Below, piece by piece: positions 29,880-39,397 of a stretch of 64,000 nt of DNA. Origin of the DNA: Halodesulfovibrio spirochaetisodalis (lineage in GTDB: Bacteria; Desulfobacterota; Desulfovibrionia; Desulfovibrionales; Desulfovibrionaceae); assembly GCF_001672295.1 (NCBI RefSeq), contig NZ_JXMS01000013.1, positions 1 through 64,000 of the forward strand, read 5' to 3'. The number at the start of each line of letters is the position of its first letter. Position 1 is the first letter of the stretch. A program made the translations under genes and the position numbers. The notes below the pieces were generated by a model that was given only the letters and a program-made list of their open reading frames with translations, searched no databases and was not told the DNA's origin.

Positions 29880-29903
29880 TTTTTAGTATTGATTACCATT
29901 ACT
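29880..29903. promoter_or_regulatory. Shared element / imperfect palindrome upstream of cydAB
   Basis: Contains the 22-bp element seen at 28742, and inside it AGTATTGATTACCATTACT (29885-29903), whose two halves match at 7 of 9 paired positions. It lies 137 bp upstream of cydA. The palindrome is somewhat Fur-family-like in layout; the regulator is unknown. Confidence 0.5.
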
Positions 29904-30016
29904 GAGTGAGTGGCAGGACAGTCGTGTGTGTCCTGTTAAAAATATTCAATAATTTTTTTGAAACCTTGGCGTCCGCTGCCTGCTCTGACAGGACGTAAGC
30001 CGAAGGGGGTTAATGT

Positions 30017-31315
30017 ATGGACGTAGTAATGCTGTCCAGAATCCAGTTTGCAGTAACTGTATTCTTCCATTTCATCTTCGTACCACTAACGCTTGGACTG
30101 TCTGTATTGCTTGCCATCATGGAAACCATGTATGTGCGTACCGGCAACGAAATGTACAAGCGCATGGTAAAATTCTGGGGTAAACTGTTCATCATCAACT
30201 TTACTCTTGGTGTTGTTACAGGCATCACTCTTGAATTCCAGTTCGGTACTAACTGGTCCCGCTACTCTGAGTACGTAGGGGATATTTTTGGTTCCTTGCT
30301 CGCAATTGAAGCAAGTACTTCCTTCTTCCTTGAATCCACCTTTATTGCTGTGTGGTTCTTCGGCTGGGAAAAAGTATCCAAAAGAGTCCACTGTATGTGC
30401 ATATGGCTCGTCGCTCTTGCGTCTAACATGTCTGCCTTCTGGATCATCATGGCTAACGCGTTCATGCAGAATCCTGTTGGCTACAAAATGGTTGACGGAA
30501 AACCGCAGCTTGCTGACTTCTTTGCCGTAATTACCAACCCATACGGAATCGGCGAATTTGCCCACACAGTTTCCTCTTCATGGATGGTTGGCGGCCTCTT
30601 TGTCATTGGTATTTCCGCATGGCACCTTGTCCGCAAAAATGAAATGGAACTGTTCAAAAGTTCTTTCAAGATTGCGTCCATATTCTTCCTTATTTTCTCA
30701 TTAACCACTGCAGCAGCCGGTCACCATCAAGGCCAGATCGCAGCCAAATACCAGCCTGCAAAACTTGCTGCTATGGAATCACACTGGGAAACCGGAACCA
30801 ACGTTCCTATGTACCTGCTTACATGGCCTAATGCTGAGAATACAGGTAACGCCATTCAGGCACTGCCTATTCCGGGTGCGCTGTCCATTCTGGCTTACAA
30901 CAACCCGAATGCAGAAGTTATCGGCCTGAACGATATTCCTGCTGAAGATCGTCCGCCAGTTTTGCCAACCTTTATCAGTTTCCGTCTGATGGTTGCCCTT
31001 GGCTCCTTCTTCCCTCTTCTCGGTATCGCCCTGTTTGTATGGCGTAAAAAGATTGAAGAAAAAACGTTTGTGCTCAAAGTACTCCCTTGGCTTATCCCAC
31101 TTCCGTACATTGCCATTATGCTTGGCTGGACAGTAACGGAAGTAGGTCGTCAGCCTTGGATCGTACACAAACTACTCCGAACCTCAGAAGCGGCTTCACC
31201 GATCGAAGCCTCCATGGTTGTCTGGTCTATTGTTGCCTTTACCGTGATTTACACCTTCCTTGGCCTGCTGGATATCTACCTGCTGAGGAAGTACGCGATG
31301 AAAGGCCCTAAGTAG
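30017..31315 (+). CDS. cydA: Cytochrome bd quinol oxidase subunit I
   Basis: A 432-residue membrane subunit with about nine helices that carries the three haems and oxidises quinol while reducing oxygen to water. The haem-ligand His in FHFIFVPLTLGL lies near residue 18. The periplasmic Q-loop begins with AAGHHQGQIAAKYQPAK near 240 and is of the short type. TEVGRQPWIVHKLLRT near 375 is highly conserved. A GGGGG site precedes the ATG; cydB follows 44 bp later. In a strict or near-strict anaerobe it would serve oxygen defence. Confidence 0.97.
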   Translation: MDVVMLSRIQFAVTVFFHFIFVPLTLGLSVLLAIMETMYVRTGNEMYKRMVKFWGKLFIINFTLGVVTGITLEFQFGTNWSRYSEYVGDIFGSLLAIEASTSFFLESTFIAVWFFGWEKVSKRVHCMCIWLVALASNMSAFWIIMANAFMQNPVGYKMVDGKPQLADFFAVITNPYGIGEFAHTVSSSWMVGGLFVIGISAWHLVRKNEMELFKSSFKIASIFFLIFSLTTAAAGHHQGQIAAKYQPAKLAAMESHWETGTNVPMYLLTWPNAENTGNAIQALPIPGALSILAYNNPNAEVIGLNDIPAEDRPPVLPTFISFRLMVALGSFFPLLGIALFVWRKKIEEKTFVLKVLPWLIPLPYIAIMLGWTVTEVGRQPWIVHKLLRTSEAASPIEASMVVWSIVAFTVIYTFLGLLDIYLLRKYAMKGPK

Positions 31316-31359
31316 ACCGGCAGGACAAATCCTAAGCAATCAATAGAGAGGTTTTTTGT

Positions 31360-32388
31360 ATGACTCTTGAACTTATCTGGTTTTTATTATGGGGAGTCCT
31401 CTGGAGTGTCTACTTTGTGTTAGACGGCTTTGATCTCGGACTCGGAACCCTGTTCCCGTTCTTTGCAAAGAATGAGCGCGAAAAGCGCGTTCTGTATAAT
31501 ACAGTTGCACCTTTCTGGGATGGTAACGAAGTATGGCTTATCGCTGCCGGCGGTATCACCTTCGCTGCATTCCCTAGAGCCTACGCAATCATGTTCAGTG
31601 CTCTTTATGCACCGCTTCTCATTATCCTGTTTGCACTCATCATGCGTGCAGCAAGCTTTGAGTTCCGTAATAAAGTAGATTCTGATGGCTGGCGTAAAAT
31701 GTGGGACGTATTCCAGTTCCTCGGCAACTTTATTCCTGCATTGCTCTTCGGTGTAGCATTTGCCAACATCTTCCAGGGCATTCCGTTTGACGCAGACGGC
31801 GTATACTACGGCAGCATTATTAAACTGCTCAACGTATACGGCATTATTGGCGGCCTGTTCTTTGTAATCAACTTTGCAATGCACGGCGCAATGTGGCTTT
31901 CCATGAAGTCTGACGGTGAAATTCACGATCGTGCGATTTCCTATGCAAAGAAATTGTGGCCGTTCACTGTAGCTCTGGCTGTTGCGTTCCTCGCTGCTAC
32001 CGGCTTCTACACTGATCTGTTTGCAAACTACCAGAAGAACGGCGTACTGCTTGTAATTCCTGCAATCGGTGTGACTGCGCTGCTTATGGTTCGTATCTTC
32101 CTTGCTGGTGGACGTAACCACCTCGCATGGATCAGCAACGCGATCTCCATTTTCTCCGTAATCATGTTCGGTGTAATCGGCATGTTCCCGAAATTGCTGC
32201 CATCAAGCCTTGATCCTGCTGCGTCTGTTACTGTGTACAACGGTGCGTCCAGTACCCTCACTCTGCAGATTATGCTCGGTGTTGTGGTTGTGATCATCCC
32301 GCTTGTTCTTCTCTACCAGCTCTGGGCTGTTAAACTGCTCATGCATGTAGTAGATGACAAAGTGCTCGATTCTGACGAATCTTACTAG
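31360..32388 (+). CDS. cydB: Cytochrome bd quinol oxidase subunit II
   Basis: A 342-residue membrane subunit partner of CydA. It opens with ELIWFLLWGVLWSVYFVLDG, includes GFDLGLGTLFPFF and FWDGNEVWLIAAGG typical of CydB, and has about nine helices. The AGAGAGG site and short gap show it is translated from the cydA message. No small CydX-like gene was found after it. Confidence 0.96.
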   Translation: MTLELIWFLLWGVLWSVYFVLDGFDLGLGTLFPFFAKNEREKRVLYNTVAPFWDGNEVWLIAAGGITFAAFPRAYAIMFSALYAPLLIILFALIMRAASFEFRNKVDSDGWRKMWDVFQFLGNFIPALLFGVAFANIFQGIPFDADGVYYGSIIKLLNVYGIIGGLFFVINFAMHGAMWLSMKSDGEIHDRAISYAKKLWPFTVALAVAFLAATGFYTDLFANYQKNGVLLVIPAIGVTALLMVRIFLAGGRNHLAWISNAISIFSVIMFGVIGMFPKLLPSSLDPAASVTVYNGASSTLTLQIMLGVVVVIIPLVLLYQLWAVKLLMHVVDDKVLDSDESY

Positions 32389-32408
32389 CACCTGATAGAA
32401 TACAATAA

Positions 32409-32444
32409 AAAAAGGCTGTCCTGCATATGCAGGGCAGCCTTTTT
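32409..32444 (+). terminator. Terminator after cydAB
   Basis: AAAAAGGCTG pairs with CAGCCTTTTT around a TCCTGCATATGCAGGG stem; 20 bp after the cydB stop. Confidence 0.9.
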
Positions 32445-32498
32445 GGTGTTCAGAATATCAACACATCAAATCAGATGTGTCTTGTACAGTCGCGATAC

Positions 32499-32990
32499 CT
32501 AGTTCTTACCGCAACATTTTTTAAATTTCTTACCTGAACCACAAGGGCAAGGCTCGTTACGGCCTACTTTCGGGGTCTCACGGCGGTAGGTATCGTGGTT
32601 CTGTACCATGCCTTCTACGTAGAACCAATCTTTACCTTCTTTGCGGAAGAAGCTGTGTTCATGGAGTTCCTGCGGCATACCACCAAGTTTGTAGTGAGCA
32701 ACGAATTCAACTTCGCCAACCTCATCATTTTCGCCACCAGCTTTCGTGTCGAGAATCTCAAGGCCAGTCCAGGAGATCTTTTCAGACCACTCCTTAATTT
32801 CGTCTACAGAAAGATCGCCACGCATTTCAGGGTGCATGGAGGTACCAAGGTACTCATAGATTCCTTTTACATGTGCAGAGTAACGGGAACGCATGAGTGC
32901 TTCTGCTGTAGGAGCAGGAGTTGCACCGGAAATCACAGGTTCACAACATGCAGAAAACTCAAGTTCGGAACCGCAAGGACATTTAGACAT
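32499..32990 (-). CDS. YchJ family protein with two SEC-C motifs
   Basis: A 163-residue protein. The N-terminal [13 protein letters not shown] and the C-terminal [14 protein letters not shown] are SEC-C zinc-binding motifs. The middle is an NTF2-like fold typical of YchJ ([25 protein letters not shown]). Family function is unknown; SEC-C motifs also occur in SecA, where they bind SecB. A GGAAG site precedes the ATG. It is divergent from the PilZ gene; the 340-bp gap 32991-33330 shows no clear gene or operator. Confidence 0.9.
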   Translation of the reverse strand: MSKCPCGSELEFSACCEPVISGATPAPTAEALMRSRYSAHVKGIYEYLGTSMHPEMRGDLSVDEIKEWSEKISWTGLEILDTKAGGENDEVGEVEFVAHYKLGGMPQELHEHSFFRKEGKDWFYVEGMVQNHDTYRRETPKVGRNEPCPCGSGKKFKKCCGKN

Positions 32991-33330
32991 GATTACTTCC
33001 TTATATCTTAGTAATTTTTCAATTCTATTTCAAAATCAGATTGTGCTAAAAAAAGGTGTACAGACCACTTAGTTACTAGTCTGATACGACAGAGAATCTG
33101 CCACGACTATACTTTTCGATATGGACACAATACGCTGATGAGTGGGTACAACATTCAAATTAGACTTGCAAGATTTCCATACCTGACTAAAATAACAGAC
33201 AATTTATAATAGCTTCAAGACAAGTTTGCTGTGATATTCTCACGCAAGCACTCATCTAACGTTTTTTTCTATTTTAGAAAAAACACACGCGGCGTGTATT
33301 CCCCTTTAATAAATATGGGACAATTCTACT

Positions 33331-33729
33331 ATGCCACAAGAGGCTCATTATAAGGAACGCAGGGCACAGACACGTTATCCCCATCCATTTACAGCATCCA
33401 TTGCGGAATTTGTTTTCCCCATGTCGTGCCAGCCGGAATTTGAGGCTGAATGTATAGACATAACCTCCAAAGGTGCCATGCTGAAAGTTGACTCCGTCAT
33501 CCCCAAAGGAAGCGTACAGCAAGTTTGTATAGAACTTCCGGGCTTTGAAAAGAAACTCCAAAGAGTCAATCAGGTTCCTTGTGATCTTCCTTGCAAAATC
33601 CGCGTAGTCTCGCGGGTCATCTGGTCAACGGTTAAAGAGGGGGCTTCGGTAATCGGCATAGAGTTTCTAAATATGGGCAAAAGCGCTGAACAGGCACTTA
33701 CCCGCTATCTAAAAGACAATAAGTCCTGA
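33331..33729 (+). CDS. PilZ domain protein (probable cyclic-di-GMP effector)
   Basis: A 132-residue single-domain protein. The N-terminus has the RxxxR-type motif in ERRAQTRYP and, 40 residues on, DITSKGAMLKV, which fits D/NxSxxG except for Thr in the Ser place. These residues bind cyclic-di-GMP in PilZ domains. The partner is unknown. A GGDEF protein is encoded at 38 kb. The ribosome site is weak. Confidence 0.85.
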   Translation: MPQEAHYKERRAQTRYPHPFTASIAEFVFPMSCQPEFEAECIDITSKGAMLKVDSVIPKGSVQQVCIELPGFEKKLQRVNQVPCDLPCKIRVVSRVIWSTVKEGASVIGIEFLNMGKSAEQALTRYLKDNKS

Positions 33730-33751
33730 AAGGACGATCTGTATATTTCAA

Positions 33752-33783
33752 AAAAAGCCATGCACCTGCATGGCTCTTTTTTT
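33752..33783 (+). terminator. Terminator after the PilZ gene
   Basis: AGCCATGCA arms with a 2-nt centre, followed by seven T. Confidence 0.88.
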
Positions 33784-34029
33784 ATAACAATGACCGATTA
33801 TCATTGATGATGCATTGTAACATCATCCCATAAAAAAATAACTCCTCTCCAAAACTCTCGCAACACAGACTGTACGTACCTTCCCCATCAATGATGTTTT
33901 TTTGTACTTGCCTACTTTATCAATGTTTATTGACACAAACACACACTTTTCGCATATTTGTAATGATTCAGCTATGTTGTTTATGTTTAGCTTCCCCCTG
34001 TTGTTCAGGAAAAAACAAAGGACATGGTC

Positions 34030-34413
34030 ATGGCAGAAACTTCGCGTACAGCCCGCAAGACACAGGAAATGCAATCACTCCTTTCCGAGTCATTTAAACA
34101 AAAGATCCAGCATGTTCCCCTTCAAGAAGAAGTACAAACCGACATCCACCGAATCATGCTCGCTCTCGGATACGCAATTGCGCTGACTCCTGCCGGAACA
34201 ACTGCATTTACAAGGCAGACCAGCTACAAAGGACTTGATGTGCGTGTGTGGGTAATGAACGAACACCAAAACGGATTTCCAGGCTCACTCCTTGAACCGG
34301 TATGGATCGGTTACTACTCACAAGGTGATCAGCATGAAATGCTGGAAGATTTCGAATACCCACGCCTTATGGATTTTTTGCAAGAATTCCATCCGGAAAT
34401 TTTTAGCTCATAA
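34030..34413 (+). CDS. Small protein of unknown function
   Basis: A 127-residue soluble protein that I do not recognise. It starts MAETSRTARKTQEM, has a predicted helical N-terminal third, then a mixed segment YKGLDVRVWVMNEH and FPGSLLEPVWIGYYSQ, and an acidic end LMDFLQEFHPEIFSS. No signal peptide or membrane helix is seen. The AAGGAC site fits the ATG at 34030 better than the in-frame ATG two codons upstream. It is flanked by terminators, so it is a single transcription unit. Codon use looks like its neighbours. Confidence 0.75.
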   Translation: MAETSRTARKTQEMQSLLSESFKQKIQHVPLQEEVQTDIHRIMLALGYAIALTPAGTTAFTRQTSYKGLDVRVWVMNEHQNGFPGSLLEPVWIGYYSQGDQHEMLEDFEYPRLMDFLQEFHPEIFSS

Positions 34414-34456
34414 TCCTGTCCGCAGGCGAAAAACAACACACTCCTACTCACAAAAA

Positions 34457-34494
34457 ATATGGCGTCAACGTATCTAAGTTGACGCCATATTTTC
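34457..34494 (+). terminator. Terminator after the small unknown gene
   Basis: Perfect 13-bp arms ATATGGCGTCAAC with an 8-nt loop and short T-run, 44 bp past the stop. Confidence 0.85.
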
Positions 34495-34543
34495 CTGCGG
34501 CTATGCTAACCAATCGTACAAATTTTCAAGGAGCCGCATTTCA

Positions 34544-35833
34544 ATGCTCGATCTCAAACTTTTGCAGAAAAATCCGCAAGTTGTAGCTGAAGCTTTGGCT
34601 AAACGAAACTCTTCTATTAATGTTGAAGAGTTCACTAAAATTGATAAACGTCGCAGAGAGTTACTCGTAGAACTTGAATCTCTTAAAAGCGAACGCAACA
34701 AAGCTTCCGGCGATGTAGCTAAGATGAAACGCTCAGGCGAAGATGCATCTGAGCTTATCGCCCGCCTCGGTTCATTGTCCGATAAAATTAAAGAGCTTGA
34801 TGCCGAAACGGATACCATTAAAGCTGAAATGAACGAATGGCTTATTGCTGTTCCGAATATACCACACGAAAGTGCTCCTGTTGGTGCAGATGAAGACGAC
34901 AACGTTGAACTGCACAAATGGGGCGAAAAGCCTTCCATGTCCTTCACTCCTAAAGAACATTGGGAGATTGCAGAGACTATGGGCGGCCTTGATTTTGAAC
35001 GCGCTGCCAAACTTACCGGTTCCCGCTTTGCAGTACTGTGGGGCTGGGCTGCTCGTCTGGAACGCGCGCTTATCAACCTGTTCCTCGATATGCAGACTAA
35101 CGAACACGGCTACACTGAAGTGTTCCCGCCTGCTATCGTAAACAGCACCACCATGACCGGTACCGGTCAGCTGCCTAAATTTGAAGAAGACCTTTTCCGT
35201 CTTAACCATAAAGACTACTACCTCATCCCGACTGCTGAAGTGCCACTGACCAACATGCACTCAGGCGAAGTTCTGGATGAAGAAGATCTACCGCGTGCAT
35301 TTACAGCGCAAACCCAGTGCTTCCGCTCTGAAGCAGGCAGCTACGGTAAAGACACAAAGGGCCTGTTCCGCCAGCACCAGTTCACCAAAGTTGAAATGGT
35401 TCGCTATGCGCATCCGGATTCTTCTTACGATGATCTTGAAAAAATGCGTCAGCATGCAGAAAACATTCTCCAGCGCCTTGGCCTGCACTACCGTGTAGTA
35501 ACCTTGTGCACCGGTGACATGGGCTTTTCTTCCGCAAAAACATACGACATCGAAGTATGGTTGCCTGGTCAGAACAAGTACCGTGAAGTTTCCTCCTGCT
35601 CTAACTGCGTAGATTTTCAGGCACGCCGTGCTAACCTCAAGTTTAAACGCAAAGGCGGTAAAAAACCTGAGTTTGTGCACACACTAAACGGTTCCGGCCT
35701 TCCTACCGGCCGTACAATGATTGCGATCATCGAGAACTACCAGCAGGAAGACGGTTCCATCGTTATCCCTGAAGCTTTGCGTCCGTACATGGGTGGCCTT
35801 GAAAAAATCACCCCGGATATGGCTACAAAATAA
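34544..35833 (+). CDS. serS: Seryl-tRNA synthetase
   Basis: A 429-residue class II synthetase that charges tRNA-Ser. The N-terminal long coiled coil covers about residues 25-110. Motif 2 lies in [20 protein letters not shown] near 265 and motif 3 in [15 protein letters not shown] near 385. Length is typical. AAGGAG precedes the ATG by 11 bases. It is followed by three tRNA-Lys genes rather than a terminator of its own that I can see. Confidence 0.97.
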   Translation: MLDLKLLQKNPQVVAEALAKRNSSINVEEFTKIDKRRRELLVELESLKSERNKASGDVAKMKRSGEDASELIARLGSLSDKIKELDAETDTIKAEMNEWLIAVPNIPHESAPVGADEDDNVELHKWGEKPSMSFTPKEHWEIAETMGGLDFERAAKLTGSRFAVLWGWAARLERALINLFLDMQTNEHGYTEVFPPAIVNSTTMTGTGQLPKFEEDLFRLNHKDYYLIPTAEVPLTNMHSGEVLDEEDLPRAFTAQTQCFRSEAGSYGKDTKGLFRQHQFTKVEMVRYAHPDSSYDDLEKMRQHAENILQRLGLHYRVVTLCTGDMGFSSAKTYDIEVWLPGQNKYREVSSCSNCVDFQARRANLKFKRKGGKKPEFVHTLNGSGLPTGRTMIAIIENYQQEDGSIVIPEALRPYMGGLEKITPDMATK

Positions 35834-35860
35834 AAAAATCACTTTTTTTTCAAAAAGTGT

Positions 35861-35887
35861 TTGACAATCTGAGTGCTCAACTATAGA
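35861..35887 (+). promoter_or_regulatory. Promoter of first tRNA-Lys
   Basis: TTGACA and TATAGA separated by 15 bp, 16 bp before the tRNA. Confidence 0.7.
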
Positions 35888-35903
35888 ACTGCACTCCTCA
35901 AAC

Positions 35904-35979
35904 GGGTCGTTAACTCAGTTGGTAGAGTATCTGCCTTTTAAGCAGAGAGTCACTGGTTCGAGCCCAGTACGACCCACCA
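35904..35979 (+). tRNA. tRNA-Lys (anticodon TTT), copy 1
   Basis: A complete 76-nt cloverleaf: acceptor GGGTCGT/ACGACCC, anticodon stem TCTGC/GCAGA with loop CTTTTAA, T-loop TTCGAGC, and encoded CCA end. It reads AAA/AAG codons. Its sequence is identical to copies 2 and 3. Confidence 0.97.
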
Positions 35980-35989
35980 CTGAATTTAC

Positions 35990-36020
35990 AGACCGGAATT
36001 TCGGTTCCGGTCTAATTTAT
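35990..36020 (+). terminator. Terminator of first tRNA-Lys
   Basis: AGACCGGAA/TTCCGGTCT stem followed by a T-rich stretch. Confidence 0.8.
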
Positions 36021-36072
36021 TCACCACCGTTTGAGTAAGGTAACGCAATGTTAATTTTTCCTAGAAAATTAT

Positions 36073-36099
36073 TTGACATGAGGATGCGAAGCCTATAAA
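36073..36099 (+). promoter_or_regulatory. Promoter of second tRNA-Lys
   Basis: TTGACA and TATAAA separated by 15 bp, 16 bp before the tRNA. Confidence 0.75.
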
Positions 36100-36115
36100 A
36101 AACTTTTCCTCAAGA

Positions 36116-36191
36116 GGGTCGTTAACTCAGTTGGTAGAGTATCTGCCTTTTAAGCAGAGAGTCACTGGTTCGAGCCCAGTACGACCCACCA
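36116..36191 (+). tRNA. tRNA-Lys (anticodon TTT), copy 2
   Basis: Same 76-nt sequence as copy 1, with encoded CCA. It has its own promoter and terminator, so it is a separate transcription unit. Confidence 0.97.
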
Positions 36192-36201
36192 CTGGATACA
36201 T

Positions 36202-36235
36202 AAGCCGTATTTGCGAAAGCGAATACGGCTTTTTT
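36202..36235 (+). terminator. Terminator of second tRNA-Lys
   Basis: AAGCCGTATT stem capped by a GAAA tetraloop and followed by six T. Confidence 0.88.
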
Positions 36236-36292
36236 GGGTGCTGAAGGTGTGCATTAGAGCTCTTGAGAAAACATACTTTTTTCGAAAAATGT

Positions 36293-36319
36293 TTGACAAG
36301 ATGACTCGGAATCTATAAA
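36293..36319 (+). promoter_or_regulatory. Promoter of third tRNA-Lys
   Basis: TTGACA and TATAAA separated by 15 bp, 14 bp before the tRNA. Confidence 0.75.
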
Positions 36320-36333
36320 TCACATCTCCGAAC

Positions 36334-36409
36334 GGGTCGTTAACTCAGTTGGTAGAGTATCTGCCTTTTAAGCAGAGAGTCACTGGTTCGAGCCCAGTAC
36401 GACCCACCA
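36334..36409 (+). tRNA. tRNA-Lys (anticodon TTT), copy 3
   Basis: Same 76-nt sequence as copies 1 and 2, with encoded CCA. The downstream 45 bp nearly repeat those after copy 2, which points to recent tandem duplication. Confidence 0.97.
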
Positions 36410-36419
36410 CTGGATATAT

Positions 36420-36456
36420 AAGCCGTATTTGCGAAAGCAAATACGGCTTTTTTTTT
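36420..36456 (+). terminator. Terminator of third tRNA-Lys
   Basis: AAGCCGTATTTGC stem capped by GAAA and followed by nine T. Confidence 0.9.
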
Positions 36457-36580
36457 ATGTCCGAACTCAACGTTTGTTCATCGGAAACAGCTAATCTCTA
36501 AAAAGCTCTTTTGCACTTATCTCTCGCCTTTTCAGTCTTTTTTACAGTCTCGCTAACCAGACAATGAGCTCCAATCATAC

Positions 36581-36612
36581 AAAAAGGCTGTCCCACCTGA
36601 TGCAGGACAGCC
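36581..36612 (-). terminator. Terminator after mtnA
   Basis: GGCTGTCC/GGACAGCC stem with five T on the minus strand, 65 bp past the mtnA stop. Confidence 0.8.
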
Positions 36613-36676
36613 CTTACGTGTTATTCAAAACATAGCACAGAATGATTACAAAGAATCTCCTGCCGCCAAATAAAAA

Positions 36677-37726
36677 TTACTTACCTTGCTCTTCGAAAGC
36701 TTTTTTAATGGACTCAGCAAACGGAGGACGCAGCACACCCACTTCTGTCACAATTCCTGCGATCAGTTCATTTGGAGTCGGATCAAACGCAAAGTTAAAA
36801 ACAGGAACGTCATCAGGCGTAATCTGAGTTTCACCCACGTGCGTCACTTCCAGAGGGGTACGGTCTTCAATGGGGGTCGAGTCACCGTCAGGCATGTTTC
36901 TATCAATTGTGGACAATGGTGCCGCCACATAGAAAGGAACATTGTGAGCTTTTGCAAGAAGCGCCACAGAATAGGTTCCAATCTTGTTTACAGCATCACC
37001 ATTTGCGGCAACACGGTCAGCACCTACAACAACCTTATCCACCATACCGCGGCGCATAAGAAGCCCGCATGCGTTGTCGCAGGCAACGGAAACAGGAATA
37101 CCGTCTTCTTTTAATTCATATGCGGTAAGACGTGCTCCCTGAAGAAATGGGCGGGTTTCATTCGCAATAACAGAGATGTCTTTCTTACCTGCGTCGACAG
37201 CGCCTCGAACTACGCCCAACGCTGTCCCGTATCCTGCTGTTGCAAGGGCACCTGCGTTACAATGTGTCATCACGGTGTCACCATCATCAATAACAGATGC
37301 ACCATGGACGCCGATTTGTTTGCAGATCTCAATATCTTCTTTATGGATAATCTTTGCTTCTTCCAGCCAGATATCCATAAGTGCTTCAAGAGTTTCTGCC
37401 TGAGAAGATTCCCACAGAGCCTTCATGCGCTCCACACCCCAGCGTAAGTTCACGGCTGTAGGGCGTGCTTCTGCGATCTCTTCAAGCTTTGCTTCAAGCT
37501 CTTTTTTCCAATCTTCACTTCCTGCCACTTCTTTTGCTGCAATCCAGCAACCGTATGCAGCTGTAACGCCAATGGCAGGCGCGCCACGCACAACCATAGT
37601 CTGCAATGCATAGATAATATTTTCTACGGTATGGCAATAGTAATCGTCTTCACATGCTGGCAGGTAACGCTGATCAAGCAGCACAAGGGCTGCATCTTCA
37701 TCAGAAAAACGAATATGACGTTCCAT
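36677..37726 (-). CDS. mtnA: Methylthioribose-1-phosphate isomerase
   Basis: A 349-residue isomerase converting 5-methylthioribose-1-phosphate to the ribulose form in methionine salvage. [14 protein letters not shown] lies near residue 92, the catalytic Cys in [18 protein letters not shown] near 155, and the catalytic Asp in [19 protein letters not shown] near 235; all fit the eIF2B-alpha-like fold. No other methionine-salvage gene is nearby. The 304-bp gap 37727-38030 to the divergent GGDEF gene shows nothing certain. Confidence 0.95.
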   Translation of the reverse strand: MERHIRFSDEDAALVLLDQRYLPACEDDYYCHTVENIIYALQTMVVRGAPAIGVTAAYGCWIAAKEVAGSEDWKKELEAKLEEIAEARPTAVNLRWGVERMKALWESSQAETLEALMDIWLEEAKIIHKEDIEICKQIGVHGASVIDDGDTVMTHCNAGALATAGYGTALGVVRGAVDAGKKDISVIANETRPFLQGARLTAYELKEDGIPVSVACDNACGLLMRRGMVDKVVVGADRVAANGDAVNKIGTYSVALLAKAHNVPFYVAAPLSTIDRNMPDGDSTPIEDRTPLEVTHVGETQITPDDVPVFNFAFDPTPNELIAGIVTEVGVLRPPFAESIKKAFEEQGK

Positions 37727-38030
37727 TTTATACTCTCTATGGGTTTAGAAAACGACTCAACGCACCGATAAAAGAATTCTGAAGCAAAAATGAGATCGAA
37801 TAGTACAGACCGCATCTGATACTGAACTCCTATCTGCAACAACTGCATTGTTGCCAAACAGACTCCATTGAGTAACGCATTCTGTGAGCAAAAGTTATAG
37901 ATGCACTGATACCCTGTTGCGCAACTCTGAGCAAGACAGTACACAGGGTTGCTCCACAGGGCACTTCAGGCTATGACAGGCCTTAGAGAGGGTTGAAATA
38001 AAAGATGATATCAAAGTTACGAGGTTAAAT

Positions 38031-39338
38031 ATGAGAGCACTCACAAATTTAGTTCTCTCACTGTTCCTGCCTGTCGCTATCCTTGGGGGGACATATTTTA
38101 TCGTAATGAATCAGCATGTTATACCAAGATCAGTTATTCCTATTATGCCTGCAATTCCGTTTGTCATTGCCTTCATCGGGGGCGCTATGGCGTGGCAATT
38201 CAAACGAAGCAGGGCTGTTTTTCTTTTGATACTGATTGCACTTTGTTGCTGGTTTATTACGTTATACTTGCCCAATATGAGCAGTACCGGCTTAAGGCTC
38301 CGTCAGGCATACGGACTTTCAGCATTACTGCTTCCTATCAACTTGATAATATTTGCGTACTGTGAAGACAGGGGCGTGTTAACATTTTGGGGAGCTATTT
38401 CCGCAACCTTTATCTCGATACAGGCTGCAATCGTTGCTGCCATACTTACCCCGGCAGCACAGCACAGCATCATTGCCCAGTTTCAGGCACTTGCAACACC
38501 GCTCGACCGAACAGACTTTATTCCTGCATGGGCCAGCAGCTGGACGTTTCTTCCACAGCTTGTACTTATTGTTAACGGCAGTGTACTGCTTCTTTTGATC
38601 CTCTTTATGATCATTAACCGCGGTAAGCGCGACAGTACGTATGTCACCCTAATTACAAGCTGTATTGCTGTGCTAGCAGCGTACCACTATGTTGCTATCA
38701 CCAATGCAAGTGCTTTGTTCTTCACTGCTACAGCCTGCATCATCACGTTGTCCTTGTTTCAGGACTCCTACTTTATGGCATACGTGGATGAGCTGACCGA
38801 CCTGCCTTCACGCAGAGCGCTTAATGCAGATTTCAAAAAACTTGGTCGAAAGTACGCGCTGGCAATGGTCGATATTGACCATTTTAAAAAGTTCAATGAC
38901 ACATACGGTCATGACATCGGTGACGATGTATTGCGCATGGTTGCTGGGCATTTATCCCGTGTTTCCGGCGGTGGTAGAGCATATCGCTATGGCGGTGAAG
39001 AGTTTACCATTGTATTTCCTAAAGGCTCTGCCAAAGAAGCTGAACCACACTTAGATGAACTTCGCAGGCGCCTTGCCAGCACAGACTTCCATATTCGTGG
39101 CGGAAAACGCGCTCCTAAGAAACGTAACGCGCGTAAAGGCAGTGTAAACGTCACTGTCTCTATTGGTGTCGCAGAACGCTCAGAAGGCGCTCAATCACCG
39201 ATGGAAGTAGTTAAGCTCGCGGATAAGGCTCTTTACAAAGCAAAGGGCGCAGGCCGAAACATTGTGAAGCTTGCCGCAGCACCGAGAAACACAAGAAGTG
39301 ATTCCCGTTCGGAACGAAAGCGTAACGTACGAAAATAA
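38031..39338 (+). CDS. Membrane-bound diguanylate cyclase (GGDEF)
   Basis: A 435-residue protein with about seven N-terminal membrane helices (residues 5-250). A GGDEF domain follows: DELTDLPSRRALN near 260, VDIDHFKKFNDTYGHDIGDDVLRMVA, the active-site loop RYGGEEF near 323 and VSIGVAERSEG near 390. The intact GGEEF loop predicts synthesis of cyclic-di-GMP. The I-site RxxD is not obvious before the loop, so product inhibition may be absent. The C-terminus is Lys/Arg-rich. The GAGG site precedes the ATG. Confidence 0.92.
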   Translation: MRALTNLVLSLFLPVAILGGTYFIVMNQHVIPRSVIPIMPAIPFVIAFIGGAMAWQFKRSRAVFLLILIALCCWFITLYLPNMSSTGLRLRQAYGLSALLLPINLIIFAYCEDRGVLTFWGAISATFISIQAAIVAAILTPAAQHSIIAQFQALATPLDRTDFIPAWASSWTFLPQLVLIVNGSVLLLLILFMIINRGKRDSTYVTLITSCIAVLAAYHYVAITNASALFFTATACIITLSLFQDSYFMAYVDELTDLPSRRALNADFKKLGRKYALAMVDIDHFKKFNDTYGHDIGDDVLRMVAGHLSRVSGGGRAYRYGGEEFTIVFPKGSAKEAEPHLDELRRRLASTDFHIRGGKRAPKKRNARKGSVNVTVSIGVAERSEGAQSPMEVVKLADKALYKAKGAGRNIVKLAAAPRNTRSDSRSERKRNVRK

Positions 39339-39360
39339 TTTGTTCAGTTCTCGACAAACA

Positions 39361-39397
39361 AAAAACGCCAGTTCAAGTAATGAACTGGCGTTTTTTA
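39361..39397 (+). terminator. Terminator after the GGDEF gene
   Basis: Perfect 15-base arms AAAAACGCCAGTTCA with a 5-nt loop and T-run. Confidence 0.92.

Noticed and set aside
29810-29905. A ~31-codon ORF upstream of cydA
   Set aside because: It overlaps the shared regulatory element, has no ribosome site and low-complexity Lys/Phe content.
29930-29955. A Rex-like site (TGTTAA..TTCAAT) before cydA
   Set aside because: The halves are too degenerate to distinguish from AT-rich background.
35904-36409. Three near-identical repeats as a CRISPR-like or attachment-site array
   Set aside because: Each repeat folds into a complete tRNA-Lys with CCA end and has its own promoter and terminator; no integrase or spacers are present.
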